Assembly (NCBI GenBank): GCA_016936035.1
Contig: JAFGPU010000548.1
Span: 1 to 6,140 of the forward strand
DNA: 6,140 nucleotides
Direction of reading: 5' to 3'
DNA from: Acidimicrobiales bacterium
GTDB lineage: Bacteria; Actinomycetota; Acidimicrobiia; Acidimicrobiales; VFJN01
Both the position numbers and the translations under genes were made by a program. Positions 1-5,195 of this stretch are shown here, piece by piece; position 1 is the stretch's first letter, and every line of letters starts with the position of its first letter. Under the pieces are notes generated by a model that made no database searches, was not told the origin of the DNA, and saw only the letters and a list, made by a program, of their open reading frames with translations.

Positions 1-1337
1 AGCTGGAAGTTCTTGCCGATGGCCTCGCTGATCAGCGACGACTGGTCGAATGTGACCACGCTGACGTCCATGCCGGCGTCCTCGAAGAACTGCTTGGCCA
101 GCTGGACCGATGCCAGGGTGTCCGGCTCGGGGGTCGCGGCGATCTGGAACGCGAAGTCGAGGCCCGTCTCGGTCTCGTACTGCTCGACCAGCTCCCGAGC
201 CCGGTCCATGTCGCCGCGGGGGAGCCCGGTGTCCTCGACGTAGCCGAGCGACTCGGGGGCGAACGGGCCGTTGGCGATGCGGGGGATGCCCTTGCCCTGG
301 ATCTCGTTGGCGAGCTCGATCTGGAGGGCGTGGGCGATGGCCGTGCGGGCGGTCTGGTTGTCGAACGGCGGGGTTGTCGCGTTGGTCATCAGGTTGACGA
401 CCTCGGCGAAGTCCGACGACTCGGCGAGGTTGACCTGCTCGGCCTCGTCGAGGGCCCGCATCTCGTCGATGGTCAGCGCCGTGGATGTGTGGAAGGCGTC
501 GATCTCGCCCGACTTGAGACCGTTGATGCGCTGCTGCTGCTCGATGACCGGGCGGAACTCGAGCGAGTCGAGGTAGGGGAGCTGGTTGCCGTCGGCGTCG
601 GTGCGCCAGTAGTCGTCGTTGCGCACCAGGCTGAGGTGGTCGTTCACCCGCCACTCGTCGAGCTGGAACGGCCCCGTGCCGATCATGTTCGAGCCGCAGT
701 TGTCGGGGTCGTCGAGCTGGGCCTGGGCCATGATGCCGAGGCGCCCGCTCGAGTACAGGAACGACGGGAACGACGGCCAGGGCCGCGTGGTGGTGACCGT
801 GAGGGTGAGGGGGTCGACGACCGCGGTGGAGGCGACGTCGGCGAACACGAACTGGAACAGCAGCGAGGTGCGGCCGGGGTACTGGCCCCGGTAGGCGTCG
901 AGGTTGTTGCGGACGACGTCGGCCGTGAGGGGAGAGCCGTCGTGGAACGCGATGCCGGGGCGCAGCCTGATGGTCCAGACGGTGTAGTCGGCGTTGGGGG
1001 TGACCGACTCGGCCAGGTTGGGCACGAACTCGCCCTCGCCGTTGGGGACGGTGAGCGTGTCGTAGATCGAGCGCGCGACCTGGATGCCGGAGATGGCGAG
1101 CTGGCCCTCGGGCAGGCACCATCCGTTCGTGGTCTCGGCCTCGAGCCCGTAGACGAAGCTGCCGCCGTACTGGGGCGGGCCGGCGTCGGCGTCGTCGTCG
1201 TCGCCTCCCGACGGCAGCGTGGAGCCGCTGTCGACGCTCACGCAGGCGGTGGCGGCGAGCGCGAGGCACACCAGCGGCAGCAGCCGACGGCCGCGGCCTG
1301 TGCTGCATCGCCTCCACCGGTTGCCCGTTCGTCGCAC
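1..1337 (-). CDS. ABC transporter substrate-binding lipoprotein, family 5 (peptide/nickel type), 3' end outside window
   Basis: The first 445 residues are present and no stop is reached before the left edge, so the C-terminus is missing. Family 5 binding proteins usually have about 500-600 residues. They capture oligopeptides, nickel complexes or sugars outside the membrane and pass them to an ABC permease. The GTG start at 1337 gives an Arg-rich n-region, a hydrophobic core (LLPLVCLALAA, about residues 19-29) and a lipobox-like ATAC with the lipidated Cys at 32. An acidic linker with DDDD follows. The mature protein opens with QYGGSFVYGLEAE, followed by a region typical of the family (ARSIYDTL, VPNLAES, YTVWTIRLRPGIAFHDGSPLTADV), then GTGPFQLDEW. 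A GGGGAAG precedes the GTG. An RR pair just before the core weakly resembles a Tat motif. The ligand cannot be told from this sequence. Permease and ATPase genes would be expected beyond the left edge. Confidence 0.93.
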   Translation of the reverse strand, partial: MRRTGNRWRRCSTGRGRRLLPLVCLALAATACVSVDSGSTLPSGGDDDDADAGPPQYGGSFVYGLEAETTNGWCLPEGQLAISGIQVARSIYDTLTVPNGEGEFVPNLAESVTPNADYTVWTIRLRPGIAFHDGSPLTADVVRNNLDAYRGQYPGRTSLLFQFVFADVASTAVVDPLTLTVTTTRPWPSFPSFLYSSGRLGIMAQAQLDDPDNCGSNMIGTGPFQLDEWRVNDHLSLVRNDDYWRTDADGNQLPYLDSLEFRPVIEQQQRINGLKSGEIDAFHTSTALTIDEMRALDEAEQVNLAESSDFAEVVNLMTNATTPPFDNQTARTAIAHALQIELANEIQGKGIPRIANGPFAPESLGYVEDTGLPRGDMDRARELVEQYETETGLDFAFQIAATPEPDTLASVQLAKQFFEDAGMDVSVVTFDQSSLISEAIGKNFQ

Positions 1338-1384
1338 GCGTCTTCCCCATTCCCTGCTGCGGTCGCTGAGCTGGGGGTACGTGG

Positions 1385-1398
1385 GTGACCAGGGTCAC
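1385..1398. promoter_or_regulatory. CRP/FNR-like operator: perfect dyad GTGACC-AG-GGTCAC
   Basis: Two perfect 6-base arms are separated by AG, giving GTGA-N6-TCAC. This is the core of the CRP-family site (TGTGA-N6-TCACA) and also fits GTG-N6-GNCAC, reported for Streptomyces Crp. Its centre lies about 20 bases downstream of the predicted SBP start site, where a bound protein would most likely repress. The match to CRP is inference from the motif only. Confidence 0.45.
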
Positions 1399-1417
1399 GT
1401 CCCTCCCAGCGGCGGCC

Positions 1418-1447
1418 ACCGTATGGGCCTCGTTGGACATATGTCAA
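1418..1447 (-). promoter_or_regulatory. Housekeeping-type promoter of the substrate-binding protein gene
   Basis: On the minus strand there is a perfect TTGACA -35 (plus-strand 1442-1447), an 18-base spacer and TACGGT (1418-1423), which fits the actinobacterial TAnnnT -10. Transcription would start near 1411, leaving a leader of about 75 bases before the GTG at 1337. It is the best -35/-10 pair I found in the window. It implies that the SBP gene can be transcribed separately from arsC, which lies upstream in the same direction. Confidence 0.65.
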
Positions 1448-1451
1448 CGAG
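1429..1451. repeat. Palindrome with 11-base arms overlapping the -35 of the SBP promoter
   Basis: CTCGTT + GACAT on the left pairs exactly with ATGTC + AACGAG on the right. The only fault is one extra G, at 1435 or 1436. The centre is the ATAT at 1439-1442. It covers the whole -35 hexamer, a position typical of a repressor operator. It has no T-run and sits before the promoter, so a terminator role is unlikely. Confidence 0.5.
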
Positions 1452-1455
1452 AGGC

Positions 1456-1469
1456 GTGACCTTTGTTAC
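1456..1469. promoter_or_regulatory. Second, imperfect CRP-like site upstream of the SBP promoter
   Basis: GTGA-CCTTTG-TTAC differs from GTGA-N6-TCAC at one position. It lies upstream of the -35, with its centre about 51 bases before the predicted start site and 71 bases from the perfect dyad at 1385-1398. A further GTCAC half-site is at 1476-1480. Weak alone; the pairing with the perfect site makes it worth recording. Confidence 0.25.
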
Positions 1470-1481
1470 CCAACCGTCACT

Positions 1482-1496
1482 ACGACCCTGGGTCGT
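1482..1496 (-). terminator. Possible weak transcription terminator after arsC
   Basis: ACGACCC and GGGTCGT form a perfect 7-base inverted repeat around a single T (a 6-base stem with a CTG loop on the plus strand). It begins 16 bases past the arsC stop codon in the direction of transcription. No U-run follows on the minus strand, so it is at best a non-canonical terminator and could equally be a protein-binding dyad. Confidence 0.22.
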
Positions 1497-1512
1497 GCTG
1501 CGGGACGGCTGG

Positions 1513-1875
1513 TCAGGCGCTGTCGATGACCTCGAGCAGCCGCTCGGGGGGCCGGGCGACGACGGCCCGGTCGCCCATGACGACGATGGGGCGCTCGATC
1601 AGGATCGGATGCGCCGCCATCGCGTCGAAGAGCTGGTCGGGCGTGGCCTCCGCGAGCCCCAGCTCGCGATAGACGCTCTCGCCGGACCGCATCATGGCGC
1701 GGGGGTCGTCGAGGTCGAGCATCTCGTAGATGCGGACGATCTCGTCGCGGCTCGGCGTGTCGACCAGGTAGTGCACCAGCTCCGCGTCGACACCACGCTC
1801 GTGCAGCAGGTCACGGGCCTGGCGGCACTTGGAGCAACGGGGGTTGAACAGGACGGTGCAGGTCTCGTCGGCCAT
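1513..1875 (-). CDS. arsC: ArsC/YfgD-family arsenate reductase-like protein
   Basis: The product has 120 residues, close to E. coli YfgD (about 119) and shorter than plasmid ArsC (about 141). Enzymes of this thioredoxin-fold family reduce arsenate to arsenite using glutaredoxin or a similar thiol, in the cytoplasm. NPRCSKCRQ (11-19) supplies the catalytic Cys14. The three arginines that bind arsenate in E. coli ArsC (60, 94, 107) appear to correspond to Arg63 (AMMRSG), Arg95 (PILIERPIVV) and Arg108 (ARPPERLLEV). The C-terminal RPPE-LLE-I pattern is YfgD-like. An extra Cys17 makes a CxxC where YfgD has CSKS. No arsB, acr3 or arsR is nearby, so a role in arsenic resistance is not shown; many YfgD-type proteins have no proven substrate. 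ATG at 1875 is 8 bases after a -10 element and has no clear Shine-Dalgarno, suggesting a leaderless mRNA. Confidence 0.88.
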   Translation of the reverse strand: MADETCTVLFNPRCSKCRQARDLLHERGVDAELVHYLVDTPSRDEIVRIYEMLDLDDPRAMMRSGESVYRELGLAEATPDQLFDAMAAHPILIERPIVVMGDRAVVARPPERLLEVIDSA

Positions 1876-1883
1876 GGCGGGCG

Positions 1884-1889
1884 ACGCTA
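1884..1889 (-). promoter_or_regulatory. -10 element TAGCGT of a probable leaderless arsC transcript
   Basis: TAGCGT on the minus strand fits TAnnnT and is followed by exactly 8 bases (beginning CG) before the ATG, so the mRNA would begin at or next to the A of the start codon. No good -35 is seen 17-18 bases upstream. The methyltransferase gene has the same hexamer at the same distance (4244-4249), which supports the call. Confidence 0.5.
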
Positions 1890-1924
1890 TCCGTCGTCCA
1901 CCCTGCCCGTGGCCGAACCCGACC

Positions 1925-1931
1925 GGAGAGG
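1925..1931 (+). promoter_or_regulatory. Shine-Dalgarno GGAGAGG for the WS/DGAT gene
   Basis: GGAGAGG lies 13 bases before the GTG at 1945, which is long for a ribosome binding site. It is the only good candidate in the 69 bases between the divergent arsC and acyltransferase genes. A TATCCG at 1888-1893 could be the matching -10, overlapping the arsC -10 on the other strand, but it has no clear -35. Confidence 0.4.
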
Positions 1932-1944
1932 CGATGCTTGTGCC

Positions 1945-3306
1945 GTGGCACCCCTTCGTCCTGCCGACGACGTCCCGGTCGAGCGGGCGAGCGCGATCGA
2001 CATGATGGAGCTGGTCTCCGATGTGGGCCCGGCGCCGGCGCAGGTCGGCGCCGTCCTGGTGCTCTCACCCGGTGGGGACCTGGGCGCGGAGGCGGTCCGC
2101 GGCGCGCTCGCCGATCGGATCCGTGGCGTTCCCCGCCTGCGCCAACGACTCGTGGGGACGCCGTTGGGCTGCGGCCGCCCGGTGTGGATCGACGACGAGC
2201 ATTTCGACATCGCCCACCACGTCGACACGGTCCGGTGCCCGTCGCCCGGCGACGAGCACGCCCTCCTCCGTGTCGCAGCGGAGGCCGTGACCCGCCGGCT
2301 CCCGGCTGACCGGCCGTTGTGGTCGGCCACCCTCGTCACCGGCCTCGCGGGCGGTGGCTGTGCCCTGGTGGTCGTGTTCCACCACGTGCTCGCCGACGGG
2401 ATGGGCGGGCTGGCCGTCCTCGCCACCCTCGTCGACGGCGTGACCCGCCCGCCGCCGAGGCCGTTCCCCGGGCCGAGGCCGACCTGGCGCAGGCTGGCAC
2501 AGGAGGCGACCGCTGCCCGGATGCGGGCGCTCACCGGCCTCGCCCGGCTGCCGGCCAGCGTGGGCGACGCCCTCGCCGAGCTCCGCCCCGGGGCCGCTCC
2601 GCTCGGACCCCGTTGCTCGTTGAACCGCCCCGTCGGGCCCCGGCGGCGCTTCGGCGTCGTCCGCGCCGATCTCGACCGGGTGCGATCCGTCGGCCGTGCG
2701 CGCGGCGCCACCGTGAACGACGTCGTCCTCGCCGCGGCGAGCGGTGCGCTGGGCACGTTGCTGGCTCAGCGCGGCGAGCGCGTCGATCACGTCGTCGCCT
2801 CCGTCCCGGTCTCCGGGCGCGCCGACGCCGCCGTCGCCCAGCTCGGCAACCAGGTCGGGGTCATCCCGGTGCGGCTGCCGACCGCAGGACGCCCGCTCGA
2901 CCGGCTCGCGTCGATCGCCGTCGCCACGCGCGCCCGCAAGACGGGATCCCGGGGGGCCTCCGCGGCGCTGCTCGCTCCGGTGTTCCGCGGGCTCGCCGCC
3001 CTCGGCGTGCTGCGGTGGCTCATCGAACGCCAGCGCATGGTCACCACGTTCGTCACCAACCTGCGGGGACCGGGCGCGCCCGCCTCGTTCCTCGGGTCGC
3101 CCGTCGCCGAGGTGCTCCCGCTCACCGCGGTGACCGGGAACGTCGCCGTCGCCTTCGCCGTCCTGTCGTACGCCGGCACGCTCGCCGTGACCGTGACGGT
3201 CGACGCGGACGCCGTCCCGGACGCGGGCCTCCTCGTCGACGCGCTCCGGGACGAGCTCGACGCCGTGACGCGTGCGGCGCCGGGTGTCAGGCGCCCAGGG
3301 CCTTGA
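1945..3306 (+). CDS. Wax ester synthase / diacylglycerol O-acyltransferase (WS/DGAT) family protein
   Basis: The 453-residue product has the usual length of bacterial WS/DGAT enzymes, which transfer acyl groups from acyl-CoA to diacylglycerol or fatty alcohols to make storage triacylglycerol or wax esters at the inner face of the membrane. The N-terminal SAIDMMELVSD matches the family's LSxxDxxFL region. The catalytic HHxxxDG motif is HHVLADG (146-152), preceded by DRPLWSATLV. In the C-terminal half, ATVNDVVLAAASGAL carries the conserved Asn258-Asp259, and FVTNLRGPG corresponds to the family's SNVPGP segment. All key motifs are intact. The GTG at 1945 was chosen because it leaves a normal N-terminus and has a GGAGAGG upstream; an in-frame GTG at 1909 lacks one. 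Its 3' end overlaps the opposite-strand small gene by 20 bases. Substrate preference cannot be read from sequence, and some paralogues have weak or other acyltransferase activity. Confidence 0.88.
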   Translation: MAPLRPADDVPVERASAIDMMELVSDVGPAPAQVGAVLVLSPGGDLGAEAVRGALADRIRGVPRLRQRLVGTPLGCGRPVWIDDEHFDIAHHVDTVRCPSPGDEHALLRVAAEAVTRRLPADRPLWSATLVTGLAGGGCALVVVFHHVLADGMGGLAVLATLVDGVTRPPPRPFPGPRPTWRRLAQEATAARMRALTGLARLPASVGDALAELRPGAAPLGPRCSLNRPVGPRRRFGVVRADLDRVRSVGRARGATVNDVVLAAASGALGTLLAQRGERVDHVVASVPVSGRADAAVAQLGNQVGVIPVRLPTAGRPLDRLASIAVATRARKTGSRGASAALLAPVFRGLAALGVLRWLIERQRMVTTFVTNLRGPGAPASFLGSPVAEVLPLTAVTGNVAVAFAVLSYAGTLAVTVTVDADAVPDAGLLVDALRDELDAVTRAAPGVRRPGP

Positions 3307-3505
3307 GCGCTTCGTAGACGAGGAACGCCGGCCACACGAGCGCTTTGAGGAGCCCGACGACGTGCTCGCCGAAACCGTCTGCCTGCTGCCAGTACCACAC
3401 CGCGGCGCCGATCAGCCCCAGCCCGTAGACGGCGCCTCCGCACGGCCCCGGCGCGCGCGTCGACTTCGTCCGCTCCCGGTCCCTGGTCTGCTCGTGATCG
3501 TCCAC
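3287..3505 (-). CDS. Small conserved membrane protein of unknown function (72 residues)
   Basis: A hydrophilic, charged N-terminus (MDDHEQTRDRERTK) is followed by two hydrophobic stretches: about residues 22-39 (CGGAVYGLGLIGAAVWYW) and about 48-67 (HVVGLLKALVWPAFLVYEAL). The link between them, QQADGFGE, is polar. This predicts a small protein with one or two membrane helices and no signal-peptide cleavage site. The start is GTG at 3505 with GAGGAGG only 4 bases away, and a TAAGGT -10 lies farther upstream. I have the impression of similar small proteins in other actinobacteria but cannot name a family. The 3' end overlaps the convergent acyltransferase gene by 20 bases, and the methyltransferase gene lies upstream on the same strand. 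The sensible residue pattern, strong ribosome site and own -10 argue that it is a real gene. Function unknown. Confidence 0.72.
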   Translation of the reverse strand: MDDHEQTRDRERTKSTRAPGPCGGAVYGLGLIGAAVWYWQQADGFGEHVVGLLKALVWPAFLVYEALKALGA

Positions 3506-3509
3506 ATCG

Positions 3510-3516
3510 CCTCCTC
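3510..3516 (-). promoter_or_regulatory. Strong Shine-Dalgarno GAGGAGG for the 72-residue protein
   Basis: GAGGAGG on the minus strand ends 4 bases before the GTG at 3505. The spacing is short but workable. It fixes the GTG as the start; the overlapping ATG at 3507-3505 is in another frame. Confidence 0.55.
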
Positions 3517-3532
3517 GCCCCCGCCACCACCG

Positions 3533-3538
3533 ACCTTA
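3533..3538 (-). promoter_or_regulatory. Possible -10 element TAAGGT of the small membrane protein gene
   Basis: TAAGGT on the minus strand fits TAnnnT and would start transcription near 3526, giving a leader of about 20 bases that contains the GAGGAGG. The expected -35 position reads TCGTGC, a poor match, and falls inside the 20-base tandem repeat. Confidence 0.3.
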
Positions 3539-3577
3539 CGAGGACCGGCCCGCGAGCACGAGGACCGGCCCGCTAGC
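3538..3577. repeat. Two-copy tandem repeat of a 20-base unit at the methyltransferase stop codon
   Basis: Units 3538-3557 and 3558-3577 are identical at 19 of 20 positions; the shared core is ACGAGGACCGGCCCGC. The single difference (GAGC against TAGC) is in the copy holding the methyltransferase stop: CTA at 3573-3575 is TAG on the minus strand, whereas the other copy reads CGA there. It looks like a short local tandem duplication of the gene's 3' edge. The same bases carry the upstream part of the next gene's putative promoter. Confidence 0.85.
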
Positions 3578-4235
3578 GCTTGCGGGCGACGGTGAGGCCG
3601 TCGAAGGCCGGGACGATCACCACGTCGACCCGGTCGTCGGCGGCGACCATGTCGTTGAAGGAGCGGAGCGCGACCGTGTTCGGCTCGGCGTCGGCATCGT
3701 CGACGATCGCGCCCGACCACAGGACGTTGTCCACCAGCAGCAGGCCGCCGGGCCGGACCCGGGGCACCAGCTCGCGCCAGTAGTCCACGTAGCCGCCCTT
3801 GTCGGCGTCGATGAAGGCCAGGTCGATGTGCTCGCCGGTGGGCAGCGCCTGCAAGGTCTCGATCGCCGGGGCGAGGCGGAGCTCGATGCGATCGGCGAGG
3901 CCGGCGCGCGCCCAGGCCTCGCGGCCGAGCGCGGTCCACTCCTCGCTCACGTCGCAGCACAGCAGCGTGCCGTCGGGCGCCAGGCCCCGCGCGATGCACA
4001 GCGACGAGTAGCCGGTGAACGTCCCCACCTCGACCGCCCGGCGGGCGTCGACGAGCCGCGTCAGCAGCGTCAGCAGTTGGCCCTGGTCGGGCCCGATCTG
4101 CATGCCGGCCGGACCGCCGAGGGCCTTGGTCCGGCGGCGGAGGTCGGCGAGCACGTCGTCGACCGGCCACGAGCCGTGGGCGACCGCGTAGTCGATGAGC
4201 TCGGCGGTGACAGGCAGCGTGCGGATGTCGGCCAT
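3573..4235 (-). CDS. SAM-dependent O-methyltransferase, class I, caffeoyl-CoA OMT-like (methyltransferase family 3)
   Basis: The 220-residue product matches the length of bacterial caffeoyl-CoA/catechol-type O-methyltransferases, which transfer methyl from SAM to a hydroxyl, usually of a catechol, with a divalent metal in the cytoplasm. The N-terminal helix region ends at GMQIGPDQGQLLTLL. The SAM-binding motif I is AVEVGTFTGYSS (67-78). The acidic residue that binds the SAM ribose is probably Asp95 in LLCCDVSEEW. The metal-binding set is Asp143 in FIDADK (Lys146 also kept), with Asp169 and Asn170 in LLVDNVLWSG. The C-terminus DGLTVARKR is typical. The start is ATG at 4235, 8 bases after TAGCGT with no clear Shine-Dalgarno; the frame is open to 4733, but that extension overlaps the divergent oxidoreductase gene and has no family resemblance. 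The acceptor substrate is unknown. Confidence 0.92.
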   Translation of the reverse strand: MADIRTLPVTAELIDYAVAHGSWPVDDVLADLRRRTKALGGPAGMQIGPDQGQLLTLLTRLVDARRAVEVGTFTGYSSLCIARGLAPDGTLLCCDVSEEWTALGREAWARAGLADRIELRLAPAIETLQALPTGEHIDLAFIDADKGGYVDYWRELVPRVRPGGLLLVDNVLWSGAIVDDADAEPNTVALRSFNDMVAADDRVDVVIVPAFDGLTVARKR

Positions 4236-4243
4236 CGCGCTCG

Positions 4244-4249
4244 ACGCTA
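4244..4249 (-). promoter_or_regulatory. -10 element TAGCGT of a probable leaderless methyltransferase transcript
   Basis: TAGCGT followed by exactly 8 bases (beginning CG) and then ATG on the minus strand is the same arrangement as at arsC (1884-1889). No convincing -35 is present. With the oxidoreductase -10 at 4290-4295 facing the other way, this makes a compact 67-base divergent promoter region. Confidence 0.5.
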
Positions 4250-4289
4250 ACCCGAGCAAACCCGCCCCCGGCGCGCGAGACGCCGACGC

Positions 4290-4295
4290 TACGGT
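4290..4295 (+). promoter_or_regulatory. -10 element TACGGT of a probable leaderless oxidoreductase transcript
   Basis: TACGGT is followed by 7 bases and then the GTG at 4303, so transcription would begin at or next to the start codon. TACGGT is also the -10 of the SBP promoter (1418-1423). No Shine-Dalgarno precedes this GTG. No -35 is evident in the GC-rich bases upstream. Confidence 0.45.
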
Positions 4296-4302
4296 CGCGG
4301 CG

Positions 4303-5094
4303 GTGCGCCGGGGACTGTTCCTGCCGATCTTCGACGACCTCGCCGACCCGGTCGTGCTGGCCGGGCTGGCGGCACGCGCCGAGCATCGGGGCTGGGACGG
4401 TGTGTTCCTGTGGGACCACGTCGTCCTCCGCCCGCCGGTCACCGCGGCGACCGACCCGTGGGTGGCGCTGGCCGCCATGGCGACGGCCACCGAGCGCATC
4501 GAGATCGGTCCGATGGTCACCCCGCTCGCCCGGCGCCGACCGTGGATCGTCGCCCGCCAGGCGGTCGCGCTCGACCAGCTCTCGGGCGGTCGCTTCGTGC
4601 TCGGCCTCGGGCTCGGGCTCGACTCGAGCGGGGGCGAGCTGTCCCGCTTCGGCGAGGAGACCGACGACCGGCGCCGCGCCACCATGCTCGACGAGGGCCT
4701 GCAGGTGCTCACCGGGCTGCTGACGGGAGACACGGTCAGCCACCACGGCGAGCACTACCACGTCGACGACGTGCGGTTCCTGCCCCGGCCGGCGCGGCCG
4801 GGCGGCATGCCCCTCTGGCTGGCCGCACGCTGGCCCAACCAGCGGCCGATCTCCCGGGCCCTACGCCACGACGGGCTGTTCCTCATCGACACCGACGACC
4901 CGTCGTCGTTGGCCTCGATCGTCGAGCGCGCCACCGCGCTCGGCCGACCGTTCGACATCGTCGTGCAGGGCTGGCCCGGCGAGGCGGTCGACGGCTGGCA
5001 GGCCGCGGGCGCCACCTGGTGGCTCGCCCGGTTCGACCCGTTCACGGTCACCGCAGCCACGGTCGAGGCCGCCATCGACGAGGGCCCTCCCTGA
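4303..5094 (+). CDS. Luciferase-like monooxygenase family oxidoreductase (probably F420-dependent)
   Basis: The 263-residue product is an (alpha/beta)8-barrel of the bacterial luciferase-like family; in actinobacteria many members use the deazaflavin F420 to oxidise or reduce small molecules in the cytoplasm. Diagnostic segments in order: the first strand RRGLFLPIFDD, then AEHRGWDGVFLWDHV (about 27-41), TERIEIGPMVTPLARRRPWIVARQAVALDQLSGGRFVLGLGLG (about 65-107), then the LSRFGEETDDRRRATMLDEGLQVLTGLLTG stretch, HHGEHYHVDDV and GMPLWLAARWP. The C-terminus GATWWLARFDP followed by IDEGPP resembles the normal end of short members, so it looks complete. The GTG at 4303 begins exactly at the first barrel strand and sits 7 bases after a -10. 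Starting at 4195 would overlap the methyltransferase gene. F420 rather than FMN is inferred from the subfamily and host type; the substrate is unknown. Confidence 0.9.
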   Translation: MRRGLFLPIFDDLADPVVLAGLAARAEHRGWDGVFLWDHVVLRPPVTAATDPWVALAAMATATERIEIGPMVTPLARRRPWIVARQAVALDQLSGGRFVLGLGLGLDSSGGELSRFGEETDDRRRATMLDEGLQVLTGLLTGDTVSHHGEHYHVDDVRFLPRPARPGGMPLWLAARWPNQRPISRALRHDGLFLIDTDDPSSLASIVERATALGRPFDIVVQGWPGEAVDGWQAAGATWWLARFDPFTVTAATVEAAIDEGPP

Positions 5095-5183
5095 CCCGTC
5101 CGACCCCTCGCCGCCACGGCCGCCCGTCGTTGCTGCGGTGGGCTCCGTCGGCGCCCATGAGGCAGAGTGAACGGAGGACCCCC

Positions 5184-5190
5184 GAGGAGG
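5184..5190 (+). promoter_or_regulatory. Strong Shine-Dalgarno GAGGAGG for the crotonase gene
   Basis: GAGGAGG lies 5 bases before the ATG at 5196 and decides that start over an in-frame ATG at 5157 that would add 13 charged residues. A second GGAGGA is at 5173-5178. In the rest of the 101-base gap after the oxidoreductase (5095-5195) I see no convincing -10 or terminator hairpin, so readthrough from the upstream gene is possible. Confidence 0.7.
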
Positions 5191-5195
5191 CCCCG

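Noticed and set aside
531..541. CTG triplet run as a simple repeat
   Set aside because: It encodes a short Gln stretch in the binding protein (IEQQQRING). With three to four units there is no sign of instability.
1185..1202. GTC triplet run as a microsatellite
   Set aside because: It encodes the acidic linker after the lipidated cysteine, a normal feature of such lipoproteins, and is too short to call a variable repeat.
1348..1350. ATG on the minus strand just upstream of the SBP gene as its start
   Set aside because: It is out of frame with the lipoprotein signal and mature protein. The GTG at 1337 is in frame and is preceded by GGGGAAG.
330..1388. A 352-codon plus-strand open frame
   Set aside because: It is antisense to the substrate-binding protein, is dominated by Val/Gly/Arg/Asp as expected from the reverse of a high-GC gene, and shows no domain. 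The minus-strand reading has a lipoprotein signal and family motifs.
1219..1944. Long upstream extension of the acyltransferase frame
   Set aside because: It runs through the SBP start, the control region and arsC on the other strand. The residues before 1945 have no family resemblance, and a ribosome site lies before the GTG at 1945.
2065..2790. Long minus-strand open frames opposite the acyltransferase
   Set aside because: They are shadows of a high-GC gene. The plus strand carries HHVLADG and the other WS/DGAT motifs.
4236..4733. Upstream extension of the methyltransferase frame
   Set aside because: It is antisense to the luciferase-like gene and Ser/Arg/Ala-rich without motifs. The ATG at 4235 gives the family's normal length and has a -10 at leaderless spacing.
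4410..5195. Upstream extension of the crotonase frame
   Set aside because: It lies inside the luciferase-like gene in another frame and is Arg/Pro-rich. A strong GAGGAGG marks the true start at 5196.
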